From Bordetella parapertussis (GTDB taxonomy: Bacteria; Pseudomonadota; Gammaproteobacteria; Burkholderiales; SG8-39): a DNA stretch of 41,561 nucleotides. A program made the position numbers and the translations under genes. Shown one piece after another: positions 8,153 through 17,722 of the stretch (position 1 is the first letter of the stretch; the number at the start of each line of letters is the position of its first letter). The notes under the pieces are model-generated. The model worked only from the letters and a program-made list of their open reading frames with translations. It was not told where the DNA came from and did no database searches. The stretch spans positions 1 to 41,561 of the forward strand of contig CAMAWC010000028.1 in the NCBI GenBank assembly GCA_945861875.1, given 5' to 3'.

Positions 8153-11100
8153 CTACTGGTAAACAACCTGCACGTTCTCCGGTCGCAGCCAGTCGTTGAG
8201 CGACTGCAGCAGGCTATCCTCGAGCTTGACGCGCCACTCCTCGCCCAGGCGCAGCTCGACCATGGCGCCGCCGTTGTTGTAGCAGACCGCGACCGCGCAT
8301 GCGCCGTCGCCGCTTTTTCGATACGGTGCGAGCAGGGTCTTCAACTTGGCCGCGGCCGCCTTGCCGGCGCGCGAGGCCTCGCCGTTGAGCGAGAGCTTGA
8401 CGCCGCGCGCATAGAAGGCCCGCGCCTCACCGAAATCGAGGATTTTCTCGGCGCTGACACGCAGCATCACCTCGCCCTCGCCGCGCGGGATGTTGCGCAC
8501 CTTGACATTCGCAACCAGCACCGCGCCTTCCCTGATCTTGTCGCGGTACTGGTCGAACACCTCGTTGTAGACCACCACCTCCTGGCGCGCCGTGTCATCC
8601 GAGAGTTCCAGCACCATCATGCGACCGGACTGGGTCTTCATCGCCCGTATCGACTCGACAAACCCGGCGATCATGGTCTCGCCACCGCCGTAGCCGCCGG
8701 CCATGCCCGGCAGTTGCGACAGCTTGACGCGTACAAAGCACTCAATGTCGGCGCGAAAGGTGCTGAACGGATGGCCGGACAGGTACTGGCCGAGGCTGGT
8801 CTTTTCTTCCTGCAGTTTTTGCAGCTCGGTCCAGCGCGGCGCGGCAATCAGTTCCGGTTTGTGCTCCTCACCCTCGCCGCCCTCACCGCTACCGTCACCA
8901 AAAAGGCTGACCTGGTTGATATCACGCTCGCGCTGCTCGGCCGCCGATATGGCGATGCCCACCGAGGCGAGCATGCTGGCACGGTTGTCATCGATACCGT
9001 CAAAGGCGCCGGCGCGCACCAGCGCCTCAATGGCGCGGCGGTTTACCTGGCGCTTGTCGACGCGTTCGCAAAAGTCAAACAGACTGGTGAACGGCCCAGC
9101 CCGATTCCCGTCCTCACCGGTCCGTGCCTTGATAATGGCCACCACCGCCGATTCGCCGGTGCCCTTCACGGCACCGAGGCCGTAGCGGACGGTTTTTTCG
9201 TCCACCGGGGCGAAGCGGTATTCGCCGCTGTTGATGTCCGGGGGCAGCACCTTGATCTGGTTGGCGCGCGTATCGACGTAGAGCTCGTGCACCTTGTCGG
9301 TGTCGTCCATCGCCGCCGACATGTTGGCTGCCATGAAGGCCGCGCCGTGGTGGACCTTGAACCAGGCGGTCTGGTAGGCCACCAGCGCATAGGCCGCGGC
9401 GTGCGACTTGTTGAAGCCGTAGCCGGCGAATTTTTCCATCAGGTCGAAAATCTCGTCGGCCTTGTCGGCGGCGAGGCCGTTCTTCGCCGCCCCGTCGCGG
9501 AATATGCCGCGCTGCTCGGCCATTTCCTCGGCGTTCTTTTTACCCATGGCGCGACGCAGCAGGTCGGCGCCCCCGAGCGAGTAGCCGCCGATGATCTGCG
9601 CCATCTGCATCACCTGCTCCTGGTAGACCATGATGCCGTAGGTCTCGGACAGGATCGCCTCGACGCGCGGGTCCGGATACTTGAAACCGCGGCCGTGCTT
9701 GCGGTCGCAAAAATCCGGGATGAGCTCCATCGGGCCGGGACGGTACAGCGCCACCAGGGCGATGATGTCCTCGAAGCGGTCGGGCTTGGCGCGCTTGAGC
9801 AAATCACGCATGCCGCGCGACTCGAACTGGAACACCGCGCCGGTGTTGGCGGTGGCGAATATGCGGTAGGACGCCTTGTCATTGAGCGGCAGGGTCTCCA
9901 GAACGATGTTCGAGTCCGGATCCAGGCGCTTGATGTAGCGCAGCGTCCAGTCGAGGATGGTGAGGGTGGTGAGGCCGAGAAAGTCGAACTTCACCAGGCC
10001 TACCGCCTCGACATCCTTCATGTCGAATTGCGACACCACGCTCGACGAGCCCTGCGCCGCGTAGACCGGGCAAAAATCGGTAAGCTTGCCCGGGGCGATG
10101 AGCACGCCCCCGGCGTGCATGCCGACATTGCGCGTGAGGCCTTCGAGCTGCTCGGCCAGCGCGAGCAATTCGCGCGTGTCCTCCTCGTTGTCCTCGCGCT
10201 CGGCCAGGCGCGGCTCCATTTCACGCGCCATTTGCAGCGTGATCAGCTTGCCCGGCTGGAAGGGGATGAGTTTGGCCAGTTCGTCGGTCTTGCCGTAGCC
10301 CCACTCCATCACACGCCCGACGTCGCGCACCACCGCCTTGGCCGCCATGGTGCCAAAGGTGGCGATCTGCGACACCGACTCGCTGCCGTACTTGTTGCGC
10401 ACGTACTCGATGACGCGGTCGCGCCCTTCCTGGCAAAAATCGATGTCGAAGTCGGGCATCGACACGCGTTCGGGATTGAGAAAGCGCTCGAACAGCAGCT
10501 TGTAGGCAAGCGGATCGAGGTCGGTGATGCCCAGCGAATAGGCCACCAGCGAACCGGCGCCCGAACCGCGCCCGGGGCCCACCGGCACGCCGTTGTTCTT
10601 GGCCCACTTGATAAAGTCGGCGACGATGAGAAAGTAGCCGGGGAAACCCATCTGGATGATGGTTTTTATTTCAAAAGCCAGCCGCTCCTGGTAGCGCAGC
10701 GCCTGCTTTTCCCGATCGGGCGCATCCGGATACAGGACGTCGAGGCGTTTGGCGAGGCCCGCTTGGGCCGTCTGCGCGAGGTAGTCTTCCAGCCCCACGC
10801 CTTCGGGCGTGGGAAATAGCGGCAGCCTGGGCTTGCCCAGCTCCAGTTGGAGATTGCAGCGGCGCGCGATCTCGACCGCGTTAGCGAGGGCCTCGGGAAT
10901 GTCCTTGAACCATTCGGCCATCTCGGCCTGGCTGGCGAAATACGAAAGACGCGAAAAATTGCGCGCGCGGCGCTGGTCGGCAAGCAACTGGCCCTCGGCG
11001 ATGCAAACACGCGCCTCATGCGCGGTGTAGTCATCGGGTTTTACAAACTGCACCGGGTGGGTGGCGACCACCGGCAGGCCGAGCTTTGCCGCCAGCGCGA

Positions 11101-11671
11101 TGGCCGCGGCGATATAGTTTTCGGTGTGCGTCGCGCCGGCGCGCTGCAACTCAAGGTAATAACAACCGGGGAACCATGCCGCCCATTCGCCGGCGAGGCG
11201 CGCCGCGAGCGCCGTCTGGCCCTGCACCAGCGCCATGCCCACGTCGCCCTGCATCGCCGCCGACAACGCGATGAGCCCGCTGGCCCCGTCCCTGGCGAAC
11301 TCCTCGGCAAACCATTCGCGGCGGATTTCGGCGCGGCCGCGGTGCTGGTTGGTGAGCGAAGCGCGCGACAACAGGCGCGACAACTGCAGGTAGCCCTGGC
11401 GCGACTTGCACAGCAGCAGCAGGCGCGAGGGCTGGTCGCGCTCCGCGTCATTGGTGATCCAGACATCGCAACCGACTATCGGCTTGACGCCGGTCTTGCG
11501 CGCCGCCTTGTAGAACTTGACCATGCCAAACAGGTTGGCAAGGTCGGTGATGGCCAGCGCCGGCATGCCGTCCACGGCGGCGCGCGAAACGGCATCGTCA
11601 ATGCGCACGATGCCATCGGTGACCGAAAACTCGGTGTGCAGGCGGAGGTGGACGAACTGGGGGCTGGACAT
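8153..11671 (-). CDS. dnaE: DNA polymerase III alpha subunit
   Basis: The replicative polymerase catalytic subunit, 1172 residues (Escherichia coli: 1160). The N-terminal PHP domain starts FVHLRLHTEFSVTDG. The family C polymerase core carries the catalytic acidic motif PDFDIDFC and a further Asp in VKFDFLG, and YQEQVMQMAQ belongs to the fingers region. A beta-clamp-binding motif QVSLF lies near residue 918, followed by the OB-fold (TMIAGFVESI...) and a C-terminal tau-binding region. A single, intact, full-length gene, divergent from trhO. The PHP histidine cluster looks only partly conserved, as in other proteobacterial DnaE proteins where proofreading is supplied by DnaQ. Confidence 0.98.
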   Translation of the reverse strand: MSSPQFVHLRLHTEFSVTDGIVRIDDAVSRAAVDGMPALAITDLANLFGMVKFYKAARKTGVKPIVGCDVWITNDAERDQPSRLLLLCKSRQGYLQLSRLLSRASLTNQHRGRAEIRREWFAEEFARDGASGLIALSAAMQGDVGMALVQGQTALAARLAGEWAAWFPGCYYLELQRAGATHTENYIAAAIALAAKLGLPVVATHPVQFVKPDDYTAHEARVCIAEGQLLADQRRARNFSRLSYFASQAEMAEWFKDIPEALANAVEIARRCNLQLELGKPRLPLFPTPEGVGLEDYLAQTAQAGLAKRLDVLYPDAPDREKQALRYQERLAFEIKTIIQMGFPGYFLIVADFIKWAKNNGVPVGPGRGSGAGSLVAYSLGITDLDPLAYKLLFERFLNPERVSMPDFDIDFCQEGRDRVIEYVRNKYGSESVSQIATFGTMAAKAVVRDVGRVMEWGYGKTDELAKLIPFQPGKLITLQMAREMEPRLAEREDNEEDTRELLALAEQLEGLTRNVGMHAGGVLIAPGKLTDFCPVYAAQGSSSVVSQFDMKDVEAVGLVKFDFLGLTTLTILDWTLRYIKRLDPDSNIVLETLPLNDKASYRIFATANTGAVFQFESRGMRDLLKRAKPDRFEDIIALVALYRPGPMELIPDFCDRKHGRGFKYPDPRVEAILSETYGIMVYQEQVMQMAQIIGGYSLGGADLLRRAMGKKNAEEMAEQRGIFRDGAAKNGLAADKADEIFDLMEKFAGYGFNKSHAAAYALVAYQTAWFKVHHGAAFMAANMSAAMDDTDKVHELYVDTRANQIKVLPPDINSGEYRFAPVDEKTVRYGLGAVKGTGESAVVAIIKARTGEDGNRAGPFTSLFDFCERVDKRQVNRRAIEALVRAGAFDGIDDNRASMLASVGIAISAAEQRERDINQVSLFGDGSGEGGEGEEHKPELIAAPRWTELQKLQEEKTSLGQYLSGHPFSTFRADIECFVRVKLSQLPGMAGGYGGGETMIAGFVESIRAMKTQSGRMMVLELSDDTARQEVVVYNEVFDQYRDKIREGAVLVANVKVRNIPRGEGEVMLRVSAEKILDFGEARAFYARGVKLSLNGEASRAGKAAAAKLKTLLAPYRKSGDGACAVAVCYNNGGAMVELRLGEEWRVKLEDSLLQSLNDWLRPENVQVVYQ

Positions 11672-11904
11672 GATTCGAGGGTCGGTTTGGTTCCGATTCT
11701 AGCACCGTCTCCGCCACCTTCCGGACCGCGTTTCGGTCCTGGATGATCGGCTGGAAAGCCAATACTGACGGGCCTTCCCGGGCGGTTTCCCGGGGTGGAA
11801 ATTTGCCGTTTCCGGCAACAAAAAAGAAAGGAATCGCGGCATTTTTCCCCGCCCGCGCCGCTGCGCCGCAGACTGCCGCCGGGAGTCGGCGGGTAGCGCG
11901 CGGG

Positions 11905-11910
11905 TATAAT
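11905..11910 (+). promoter_or_regulatory. -10 element of trhO promoter
   Basis: A perfect TATAAT whose end is only 10 nt before the trhO ATG at 11921. Transcription would start about 2-5 nt before the start codon. No convincing -35 hexamer is visible 16-18 nt upstream. The 249-bp divergent spacer with dnaE also contains two short hairpins (GGACCG...CGGTCC and CCCGGG...CCCGGG). Confidence 0.55.
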
Positions 11911-11920
11911 GCGCGCCGTC

Positions 11921-12748
11921 ATGAACATTCTTAACATTGCCGCCTACAAGTTCACCACGCTGGATGAGCTGCCGGCGCTGCGCGAGGACTTGCGCGCACA
12001 ATGCGCCGCAGCCGCGTTCAAGGGCACCATACTGATCGCCCCCGAGGGCATCAACCTGTTTCTTGCCGGCGATAGGGTAAAACTCGAGACCTTTGTCGAA
12101 CGCCTGCTCGCCGACCCGTGTTTCGCCGGCATGCCGGTGAAAAAAAGCCTGTCGGCGGAGCAACCGTTCAACCGCATGCTGGTGAAAATAAAGCGCGAAA
12201 TCATCACCATGAAGCGCCCCGACATCAACCCGGCGGCCAAGCCGGCGCCGCGGCTCGCACCGGCGGCGCTCAAGGCCTGGCTCGATGAAGGCCGCGAAGT
12301 GGTGATGCTCGATACGCGCAACGATTTCGAAGTCGGGCTGGGAAGCTTCGATGGCGCCGTCGACCTCAAGCTCGCCTCGTTTGGCGATTTCCCGGCGGCG
12401 GTAAAGAAACTCGAGCTTGAGGGCAAGACCGTGGTGACCTTTTGCACCGGCGGCATACGCTGCGAAAAAGCCGCGCCCCTGCTCATCGCCAACGGCCTCG
12501 ACAAGGTCTACCAGCTTGATGGCGGCATCCTGAAATATTTCGAGGAATGCGGCGGTGCGCACTGGCACGGCGAGTGTTTTGTGTTCGACAAGCGCGTCGC
12601 GCTGGGCTCCGACCTCAAGGAGACCGGCACCACCCAGTGTTACGCCTGCCAGGCGGTGGTATTGCCCGAGGAACAAGGTTCGGGCGACTACGTGCTGGGC
12701 CAATCCTGCCCGCACTGCAAGACCAAGACCAGCCGGCTGGCGGCATGA
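11921..12748 (+). CDS. trhO: tRNA uridine-34 hydroxylase (rhodanese-type, TrhO/YceA)
   Basis: A 275-residue protein of the UPF0176/TrhO family, which makes 5-hydroxyuridine at the tRNA wobble position. The N-terminal acylphosphatase-like half (ILNIAAYKF ... GTILIAPEGIN) is followed by a rhodanese domain with the active-site loop CTGGIRC (C175, C181). The C-terminus has two CxxC pairs (C240/C243 and C263/C266) that probably bind zinc. ATG at 11921 is chosen: an in-frame ATG at 11909 lies inside the TATAAT -10 box and so should be upstream of the transcript start. The last four bases overlap the next gene's start (ATGA). Confidence 0.93.
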   Translation: MNILNIAAYKFTTLDELPALREDLRAQCAAAAFKGTILIAPEGINLFLAGDRVKLETFVERLLADPCFAGMPVKKSLSAEQPFNRMLVKIKREIITMKRPDINPAAKPAPRLAPAALKAWLDEGREVVMLDTRNDFEVGLGSFDGAVDLKLASFGDFPAAVKKLELEGKTVVTFCTGGIRCEKAAPLLIANGLDKVYQLDGGILKYFEECGGAHWHGECFVFDKRVALGSDLKETGTTQCYACQAVVLPEEQGSGDYVLGQSCPHCKTKTSRLAA

Positions 12749-13638
12749 GCGGCGCGGCCGCCGGCGCTGCGCAAAAAAACCTCGCCATCGCCGCCCTGCT
12801 CCTGGGCGCCGCGGCCATCGCCTTCGCGCCGATATTCGTGCGCCTGTCCGACGCCAGCCCCACCGCCAGCGCATTCTGGCGAGTCGCGCTGGCAACCCTG
12901 CCGCTATGGCTGTGGGTGCTTGCCGCCGAGCGCAAGCGTCGCGGCAGCGGTGCGGCAGCGGCGCCACTGCCGTGGAAGGCGCTGGTCCTCGCGGGCTTTT
13001 TCTTCGCTGGCGACCTTGCCGTGTGGCATGTGTCGATACGCTACACCTCGGTCGCCAACTCCACGCTGGAAGCCAATTTCGCGCCGCTGTTCGTCACCCT
13101 CGGCGCCTGGCTGCTGTTCCGGCAACGCGTGTCGCGCCTGTTCGTCGTGGCGCTGTGCGTGACCCTTGGCGGCGGGGCGCTGCTGATCGGGCATAATTTC
13201 GGCGGCAACGACAATGCCTTGCTCGGCGATGCGCTGGGCGTGCTCACCGCAGTGTTTTACGCCGGCTACTTCCTCGCGCTCAAATCGGCCACCAGCTCGG
13301 CCTCGACCGCGCGCATCATGGCCATCACCACGACCATCGCCGCGGCGCTGCTGCTGCCCTACGCGCTACTGACCGCCGATGTCTTCCTGCCGCAAAACAT
13401 CAACGGCTGGCTGGTGCTCGCCGGCCTCGCCCTTATCCCGCATGTCGCCGGCCAAAGCCTGATCGCCTACGGCTTCACCCACCTGCCGGCGTCGTTCTCC
13501 TCGGTGAGCCTGCTGTTGCAGCCGGTGCTTGCTGCGGTCTACGCCTGGGTACTGCTCGGCGAGGGCATGGGGCCGGTGCAAATGGCCGGTGGTGTGGTCG
13601 TGCTGCTGGGGATTTACCTGGCCAAGCGCGGCAGCTGA
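12745..13638 (+). CDS. EamA/DMT-family transporter
   Basis: A 297-residue membrane protein with ten hydrophobic segments in two EamA repeats (roughly residues 15-145 and 160-295), the normal architecture of drug/metabolite transporters. LSDASPTASAFWRVALA at the first helix pair and FSSVSLLLQPVLAAVYAW in the last repeat are typical. The start ATG overlaps the trhO stop (ATGA), so translation is coupled. The exported compound is unknown. Convergent with purM, with 42 bp between the stops. Confidence 0.9.
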   Translation: MSGAAAGAAQKNLAIAALLLGAAAIAFAPIFVRLSDASPTASAFWRVALATLPLWLWVLAAERKRRGSGAAAAPLPWKALVLAGFFFAGDLAVWHVSIRYTSVANSTLEANFAPLFVTLGAWLLFRQRVSRLFVVALCVTLGGGALLIGHNFGGNDNALLGDALGVLTAVFYAGYFLALKSATSSASTARIMAITTTIAAALLLPYALLTADVFLPQNINGWLVLAGLALIPHVAGQSLIAYGFTHLPASFSSVSLLLQPVLAAVYAWVLLGEGMGPVQMAGGVVVLLGIYLAKRGS

Positions 13639-13680
13639 GGCGCGCGAGTCAGTCGCACCATAGCGTCGCAGTGACGTCGC

Positions 13681-14712
13681 CTAGACTACGACCGTCTGGG
13701 CCTCGCCGCTGGCGCGCTTGCGAATCGTGCCGATGCGATACACCTGCTCACCCGCACCGGCGAGCAGCTCCATCGCCGCGGCCGCGTCGGACTCGGCCAC
13801 CAACACGACCATGCCTATGCCGCAGTTGAACACGCGATGCATTTCGCCATCGGGCACGCCGCCCTCTTGCTGCAGCCAGTCGAACAGCGGCGGCCGCGGC
13901 CAGGCGGATTTTTTGAGTTCGGCGGTGACACCCTCGGGCAGCACGCGCGGCACGTTGTCGAGCAGGCCGCCGCCGGTGATATGCGCCATGCCCTTGACCG
14001 GCAGCGCCTTGATCAGCGCCAGCACCGGCTTGACGTAGATGCGCGTCGGCGCGAGCAGCACGTCGGCCAGTTTGCGCCCGTGGAACTGGGCGTCCAGGTC
14101 GGGTTTGGCGCGTTCGATGATCTTGCGCACCAGCGAATAACCGTTGGAATGCGCGCCGCTCGAGGCAAGTCCCAATACCGCGTCGCCCGGGGCAATCGAC
14201 AGGCCGGTGATGATGGCCGATTTTTCCACCACGCCGACGGCAAAACCGGCGAGGTCGTATTCACCCTCCGGGTACATGCCGGGCATTTCCGCCGTCTCGC
14301 CGCCGATGAGCGCGCAGCCGGCCTGCTCGCAACCTTGCGCAATGCCCTTGATCACCGCGGTCGCCGCGGGCACGTCCAGCCTGCCGCAGGCAAAGTAGTC
14401 AAGAAAGAACAGCGGCTCGGCACCCTGCACCAGGATGTCGTTGACGCTCATTGCCACCAGGTCTATGCCGACGGTGTCGTGACGCTTGAGCTGGAAGGCC
14501 AGCTTGAGCTTGGTGCCGACGCCGTCGGTGCCGGTCACCAGCACCGGTTCGCGAAAGCGCTTGCCGATTTCAAACAACGCGCCAAAACCGCCGATGCCGG
14601 CCAGCACCTCGGGCCGCATGGTGCGCTTGGCGAAGGGCTTGATGGCCTCGACGAGGGCGTCACCGGCGTCAATGTCAACGCCGGCATCTCTATATGTGAT
14701 TGGGATAGTCAA
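13681..14712 (-). CDS. purM: phosphoribosylformylglycinamidine cyclo-ligase (AIR synthetase)
   Basis: A 343-residue purine-biosynthesis enzyme that closes FGAM to AIR using ATP. It contains [13 protein letters not shown] at the N-terminus, the [10 protein letters not shown] nucleotide-binding strand, [23 protein letters not shown] and THIYVK-like [11 protein letters not shown]. The start codon is TTG at 14712: no in-frame ATG or GTG lies between the upstream stop and residue 32, and the TTG restores the family's usual N-terminus. No good Shine-Dalgarno is visible before it. Divergent from hda with a 208-bp spacer. Confidence 0.96.
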   Translation of the reverse strand: MTIPITYRDAGVDIDAGDALVEAIKPFAKRTMRPEVLAGIGGFGALFEIGKRFREPVLVTGTDGVGTKLKLAFQLKRHDTVGIDLVAMSVNDILVQGAEPLFFLDYFACGRLDVPAATAVIKGIAQGCEQAGCALIGGETAEMPGMYPEGEYDLAGFAVGVVEKSAIITGLSIAPGDAVLGLASSGAHSNGYSLVRKIIERAKPDLDAQFHGRKLADVLLAPTRIYVKPVLALIKALPVKGMAHITGGGLLDNVPRVLPEGVTAELKKSAWPRPPLFDWLQQEGGVPDGEMHRVFNCGIGMVVLVAESDAAAAMELLAGAGEQVYRIGTIRKRASGEAQTVVV

Positions 14713-14743
14713 AGAAGGTAGAATCTGGGTCGGTTACGGAACA

Positions 14744-14776
14744 AGGGTGCGGGCCGGCTTGCCGGTACTGCACCCT
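14744..14776. other. nested hairpin in purM-hda divergent spacer
   Basis: AGGGTGC (14744-14750) pairs perfectly with GCACCCT (14770-14776), and inside it CCGGC pairs with GCCGG. No T-run follows. It lies in the leader of hda or the promoter region of purM, so it could be an operator or RNA structure. The rest of the 208-bp spacer has an AT-rich patch (about 14840-14870) that may hold the hda promoter, but no clear hexamers. Confidence 0.4.
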
Positions 14777-14920
14777 CCTGACAGCCTGACATCCGCGCAC
14801 ATTCGGTATCGCGCCTGCGAGCCGGCTGAAATGCCACATTGCATATTTTCAAGGCAAAATTTTACTCGAAATGCAGCCCCCCCGCCTGACCGGTACCGCC
14901 ATGTACTGTTGCCGCGCCTG

Positions 14921-15595
14921 ATGCAGCAGCAACTCATACTGGAACTCGCGCCGCCGCCGGCCCCGACGCTCGACAATTTCGTACCCGGCCGCAATGCCGA
15001 TGCGCTGAGCGCGGTGCGCGAATTGCTTGCCGGCAGCGAACCCTGCCTGTATTTGTGGGGCACCGCGGGCAGCGGCCGCAGCCACCTGTTGCGCGCCGCC
15101 ACGGCGGCGGCAGTCGCCGCCGGGCATCGCGCCGTACTGGTATGCGCACCGCGCATCGCCGCCGGCGAATTGCTGCGGGCCGACTGGCTGGCGGCGGACG
15201 ACGTGGCCCTGCTCGATGAGCTTGACCAGATCGAGCTGTTTGACGCCTTCAACCGCATTCGCGCCCGGCCCGGCGGGGCCTTCATCGCCTGCGGCGACCG
15301 GCCGGCGGCGCAACTGCCGCTGCGCGAGGATTTGCGCACCCGTCTCGCTTCGGGAGTGACCCGCCAGCTGCATCCCCTGTCGGATGAGGAAAAAGCCGCC
15401 GCCCTCGGTGCCGCCGCAAGGCAGCGCGGCCTGCGCGTGGGCGAGGATATCGTCGCCTACCTGCTCTCGCACGTGCGGCGCGACATGGGCACGCTCACCG
15501 CCGTGCTCGACGCCCTCGACCGCAGCTCGCTCGCACTGCAACGCCCCATCACCCTGCCGCTGGCGCGCGAGGCCATCAAGGAACTCAAGCTATGA
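14921..15595 (+). CDS. hda: DnaA regulatory inactivator Hda
   Basis: A 224-residue DnaA-like AAA+ protein that, with the sliding clamp, stimulates ATP hydrolysis on DnaA and so limits re-initiation. The N-terminal QQLILEL matches the position of the clamp-binding peptide in Hda. The P-loop reads GTAGSGRSHLL, with Arg in place of the P-loop Lys as in E. coli Hda (GAGRSHLL). LDELDQIE is the Walker B region, and the DRPAAQLPL and ELDRSSLALQ-like C-terminal segments match. The ATG at 14921 is chosen because upstream in-frame sequence has no family similarity. Overlaps the next gene by 4 bp. Confidence 0.93.
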   Translation: MQQQLILELAPPPAPTLDNFVPGRNADALSAVRELLAGSEPCLYLWGTAGSGRSHLLRAATAAAVAAGHRAVLVCAPRIAAGELLRADWLAADDVALLDELDQIELFDAFNRIRARPGGAFIACGDRPAAQLPLREDLRTRLASGVTRQLHPLSDEEKAAALGAAARQRGLRVGEDIVAYLLSHVRRDMGTLTAVLDALDRSSLALQRPITLPLAREAIKELKL

Positions 15596-16269
15596 GCACG
15601 GACCTCGCACTGTTCGACCTTGACAACACCCTGCTCGCCGGCGACAGCGACCACGGCTGGGCGCAGTTCCTGATCGATATCGGTGTTCTCGACGGGCCGA
15701 GCTACGAGGCGCGCAACGATGCCTTTTTCGCCCAGTACAAGACGGGGACCCTGGACATTTATGAATTCCTCGAATTCCAGCTCGCGCCCCTGGCGCGGCA
15801 CCCGCGCGCGCAGCTGGACGCCTGGCACGCGCAGTTCATGCGCGAAAAAATTCTGCCCATGATCACCCGCGCAGCGCGCACCCTGGTGGCGCGCCACCTC
15901 GCCGAAGGAAGCCTGTGTGCGGTGGTGACCGCCACCAACGATTTTGTCACCGCGCCGATCGCGCGCGAATTCGGCATCCCGCACCTGGTTGCCACGCGCG
16001 CCGCCCTGAGCAGCAAGGGCGACGGCGCCTACACCGGCAAGCCCGACGGGCTGCCGTGTTTCCGCGAGGCCAAGCTCACCCGCGTCGACGAGTGGCTCGC
16101 CGGCCTGGGCAGACGCTGGCAGGACTTCGGGCAAAGTCATTTTTACAGTGATTCGCACAACGACCTGCCGCTGCTGGAGCGGGTCAGCCACCCGGTGGTG
16201 GTCGATGGCGACGCGGCGCTCCGGGCCATTGCCGCCGCGCGCGGCTGGCCGCAACTCAGTCTGCGATGA
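15592..16269 (+). CDS. HAD-superfamily IB hydrolase (SerB-like phosphatase)
   Basis: A 225-residue phosphatase of the HAD IB subfamily. Motif I is FDLDNTLL with nucleophile D8 or so, motif II is the Thr in VTATND, and motif III/IV is SDSHNDLPLL. These features match the betaproteobacterial SerB-like proteins regularly found next to hda and pcnB, some annotated as phosphoserine phosphatase or histidinol-phosphatase; the substrate is not certain. It begins inside the hda stop codon (ATGA), so it is co-translated. Full length. Confidence 0.9.
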   Translation: MSTDLALFDLDNTLLAGDSDHGWAQFLIDIGVLDGPSYEARNDAFFAQYKTGTLDIYEFLEFQLAPLARHPRAQLDAWHAQFMREKILPMITRAARTLVARHLAEGSLCAVVTATNDFVTAPIAREFGIPHLVATRAALSSKGDGAYTGKPDGLPCFREAKLTRVDEWLAGLGRRWQDFGQSHFYSDSHNDLPLLERVSHPVVVDGDAALRAIAAARGWPQLSLR

Positions 16270-16302
16270 GGGGCGTGCCTTTGTCCCTGTCCGACCCGAG
16301 GG

Positions 16303-16331
16303 CGGGCCAAATGGCCCGATTGCGGTATGAT
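16303..16331 (+). promoter_or_regulatory. hairpin and candidate -10 box upstream of pcnB
   Basis: CGGGCC-aaat-GGCCCG (16303-16318) is a perfect palindrome ending 7 nt before a TATGAT -10-like hexamer (16326-16331). The palindrome covers the spacer/-35 region, so it could be an operator. The leader to the pcnB start would be about 50 nt. No consensus -35 is visible. Confidence 0.35.
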
Positions 16332-16387
16332 CTCACCCGCTTCGCACGGCCTCGCCGGCAGCATTCCCTGACCGTACCGGAATCCTC

Positions 16388-17722
16388 TTGATCAAGCGCT
16401 TTATTCGCCGCGTGCTGCGGCTCGATTCGGCCAACCAGCCGGAAATCTTCCCGTTCAAACGCCACGGCATAAAAGCCGAGAGCCTCAGCCGCGGTGCCCG
16501 CCAGGTCTGCCAGACGCTGCAGGCCAAGGGCTACCAAGCCTATGTGGTCGGCGGCGCGGTGCGCGACCTGCTGCTCGGGGTCACACCCAAGGACTTTGAT
16601 GTCGCCACCGACGCCAATCCGGAGGAGGTGCACCGTCTGTTCCGCCGCTCTCGCCTGATCGGCCGCCGCTTCAAGATCGTCCATGTCATGTTCGGCGAGG
16701 AAACGGTGGAGGTTTCGACCTTTCGCGCCGGCACCGGCGGTGAATCGGACGAGCACGGCCGCGTGCTGCGCGACAACGTCTTTGGCAACCGCGAGCAGGA
16801 CGCCGCGCGGCGCGACTTCACCTGTAACGCGATGTACTTCAACCCTGCCGACCTGACCGTGCTCGATTACCACCGCGGCTTCAAGGACGTGTCGACAAAG
16901 ACCGTGCGCATCATCGGCGATGCGAGCCTGCGCTATCGCGAGGACCCGGTGCGCATGCTGCGCGCGGTGCGCTTTGCCGCCAAACTGGGCTTTCACATCC
17001 ACGCCCAGACCAGCGCACCCATACGCGAACTGGCGCCGCTCCTCGAAAACGTTCCCGCGGCGCGCATGTTCGACGAAATGCAAAAGCTGCTGCTCTCGGG
17101 GCATGCCGTGGCCTGCATCAAGCGCCTGCGCCACGAAGGCCTGCACCACGGCGTGCTGCCCATGCTCGATGTCATCCTCGAGCAGCCCATGGGCGAGCGC
17201 TTTGTCATGCTCGCCCTGGCTCAGACCGACGACCGCGTGCGCGAGGGCAAGCCGGTATCGCCGGCCTTCCTGTTCGCCTCGCTGCTCTGGCACGAGGTGC
17301 TGGCGGACTGGAACGCCGCGACCGCGCGCGGCGAGCGGCCGATACCGGCGCTGCACGACGCGATGCAAAACGTGCTCGACCAGCAGACCGACAAGCTCGC
17401 CATCCCGCGGCGCTTTACCGCGATGATGAAGGAAATCTGGGTGCTGCAGCCGCGCTTTGAACAGCGCTCGGGACGCCGCCCTTACGCCCTGCTCGAGCAG
17501 GAGCGTTTTCGCGCCGCCTACGACTTTCTCGAATTGCGCGCGCAAAGCGGCGAAATAGACAAGGAACTGGCCGACTGGTGGACCGAATTCCAGGAGGTGG
17601 CGCCTGAGCGGCGCGACCAGCTGCTGCAGCCGCAAACCGCTGGCGACGGGCCCAAACGCAAGCGCCGTCGGCGCAAGCCCGGTGGCGGCGCACCCGCCGC
17701 GGGAAATCTCGACGCGCAGTGA
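16388..17722 (+). CDS. pcnB: poly(A) polymerase I
   Basis: A 444-residue class II nucleotidyltransferase that adds 3' poly(A) tails to RNA and promotes decay. GGAVRDLLLG (55-64) and the catalytic DFD (D69, D71) are clear, then RFKIVHV, RRDFTCNAM and EDPVRMLRAVRFAAKLGF complete the head and neck domains. The C-terminal tail is very basic (KRKRRRRK), as in PcnB proteins and unlike CCA-adding enzymes. The start is TTG at 16388; no better codon lies near. E. coli pcnB also uses a weak start codon (AUU) that limits its expression, so the weak codon here may be functional. The stop overlaps the folK start. Confidence 0.95.
   Translation: MIKRFIRRVLRLDSANQPEIFPFKRHGIKAESLSRGARQVCQTLQAKGYQAYVVGGAVRDLLLGVTPKDFDVATDANPEEVHRLFRRSRLIGRRFKIVHVMFGEETVEVSTFRAGTGGESDEHGRVLRDNVFGNREQDAARRDFTCNAMYFNPADLTVLDYHRGFKDVSTKTVRIIGDASLRYREDPVRMLRAVRFAAKLGFHIHAQTSAPIRELAPLLENVPAARMFDEMQKLLLSGHAVACIKRLRHEGLHHGVLPMLDVILEQPMGERFVMLALAQTDDRVREGKPVSPAFLFASLLWHEVLADWNAATARGERPIPALHDAMQNVLDQQTDKLAIPRRFTAMMKEIWVLQPRFEQRSGRRPYALLEQERFRAAYDFLELRAQSGEIDKELADWWTEFQEVAPERRDQLLQPQTAGDGPKRKRRRRKPGGGAPAAGNLDAQ

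Noticed and set aside
8126..10819. 897-residue open frame antisense to dnaE
   Set aside because: It is a shadow of dnaE, which has all the family motifs. Long antisense frames are common in GC-rich genes; this one has no recognised domain, and its composition (rich in Arg, His, Ala, Val) is typical of antisense frames.
11699..12967. 422-residue frame antisense to trhO and the EamA gene
   Set aside because: Shadow; trhO has the rhodanese active site and zinc Cys pairs on the plus strand.
14713..14920. A riboswitch or small RNA in the purM-hda spacer
   Set aside because: Only a nested hairpin is seen; no conserved riboswitch core (for example purine or PRPP type) could be recognised.
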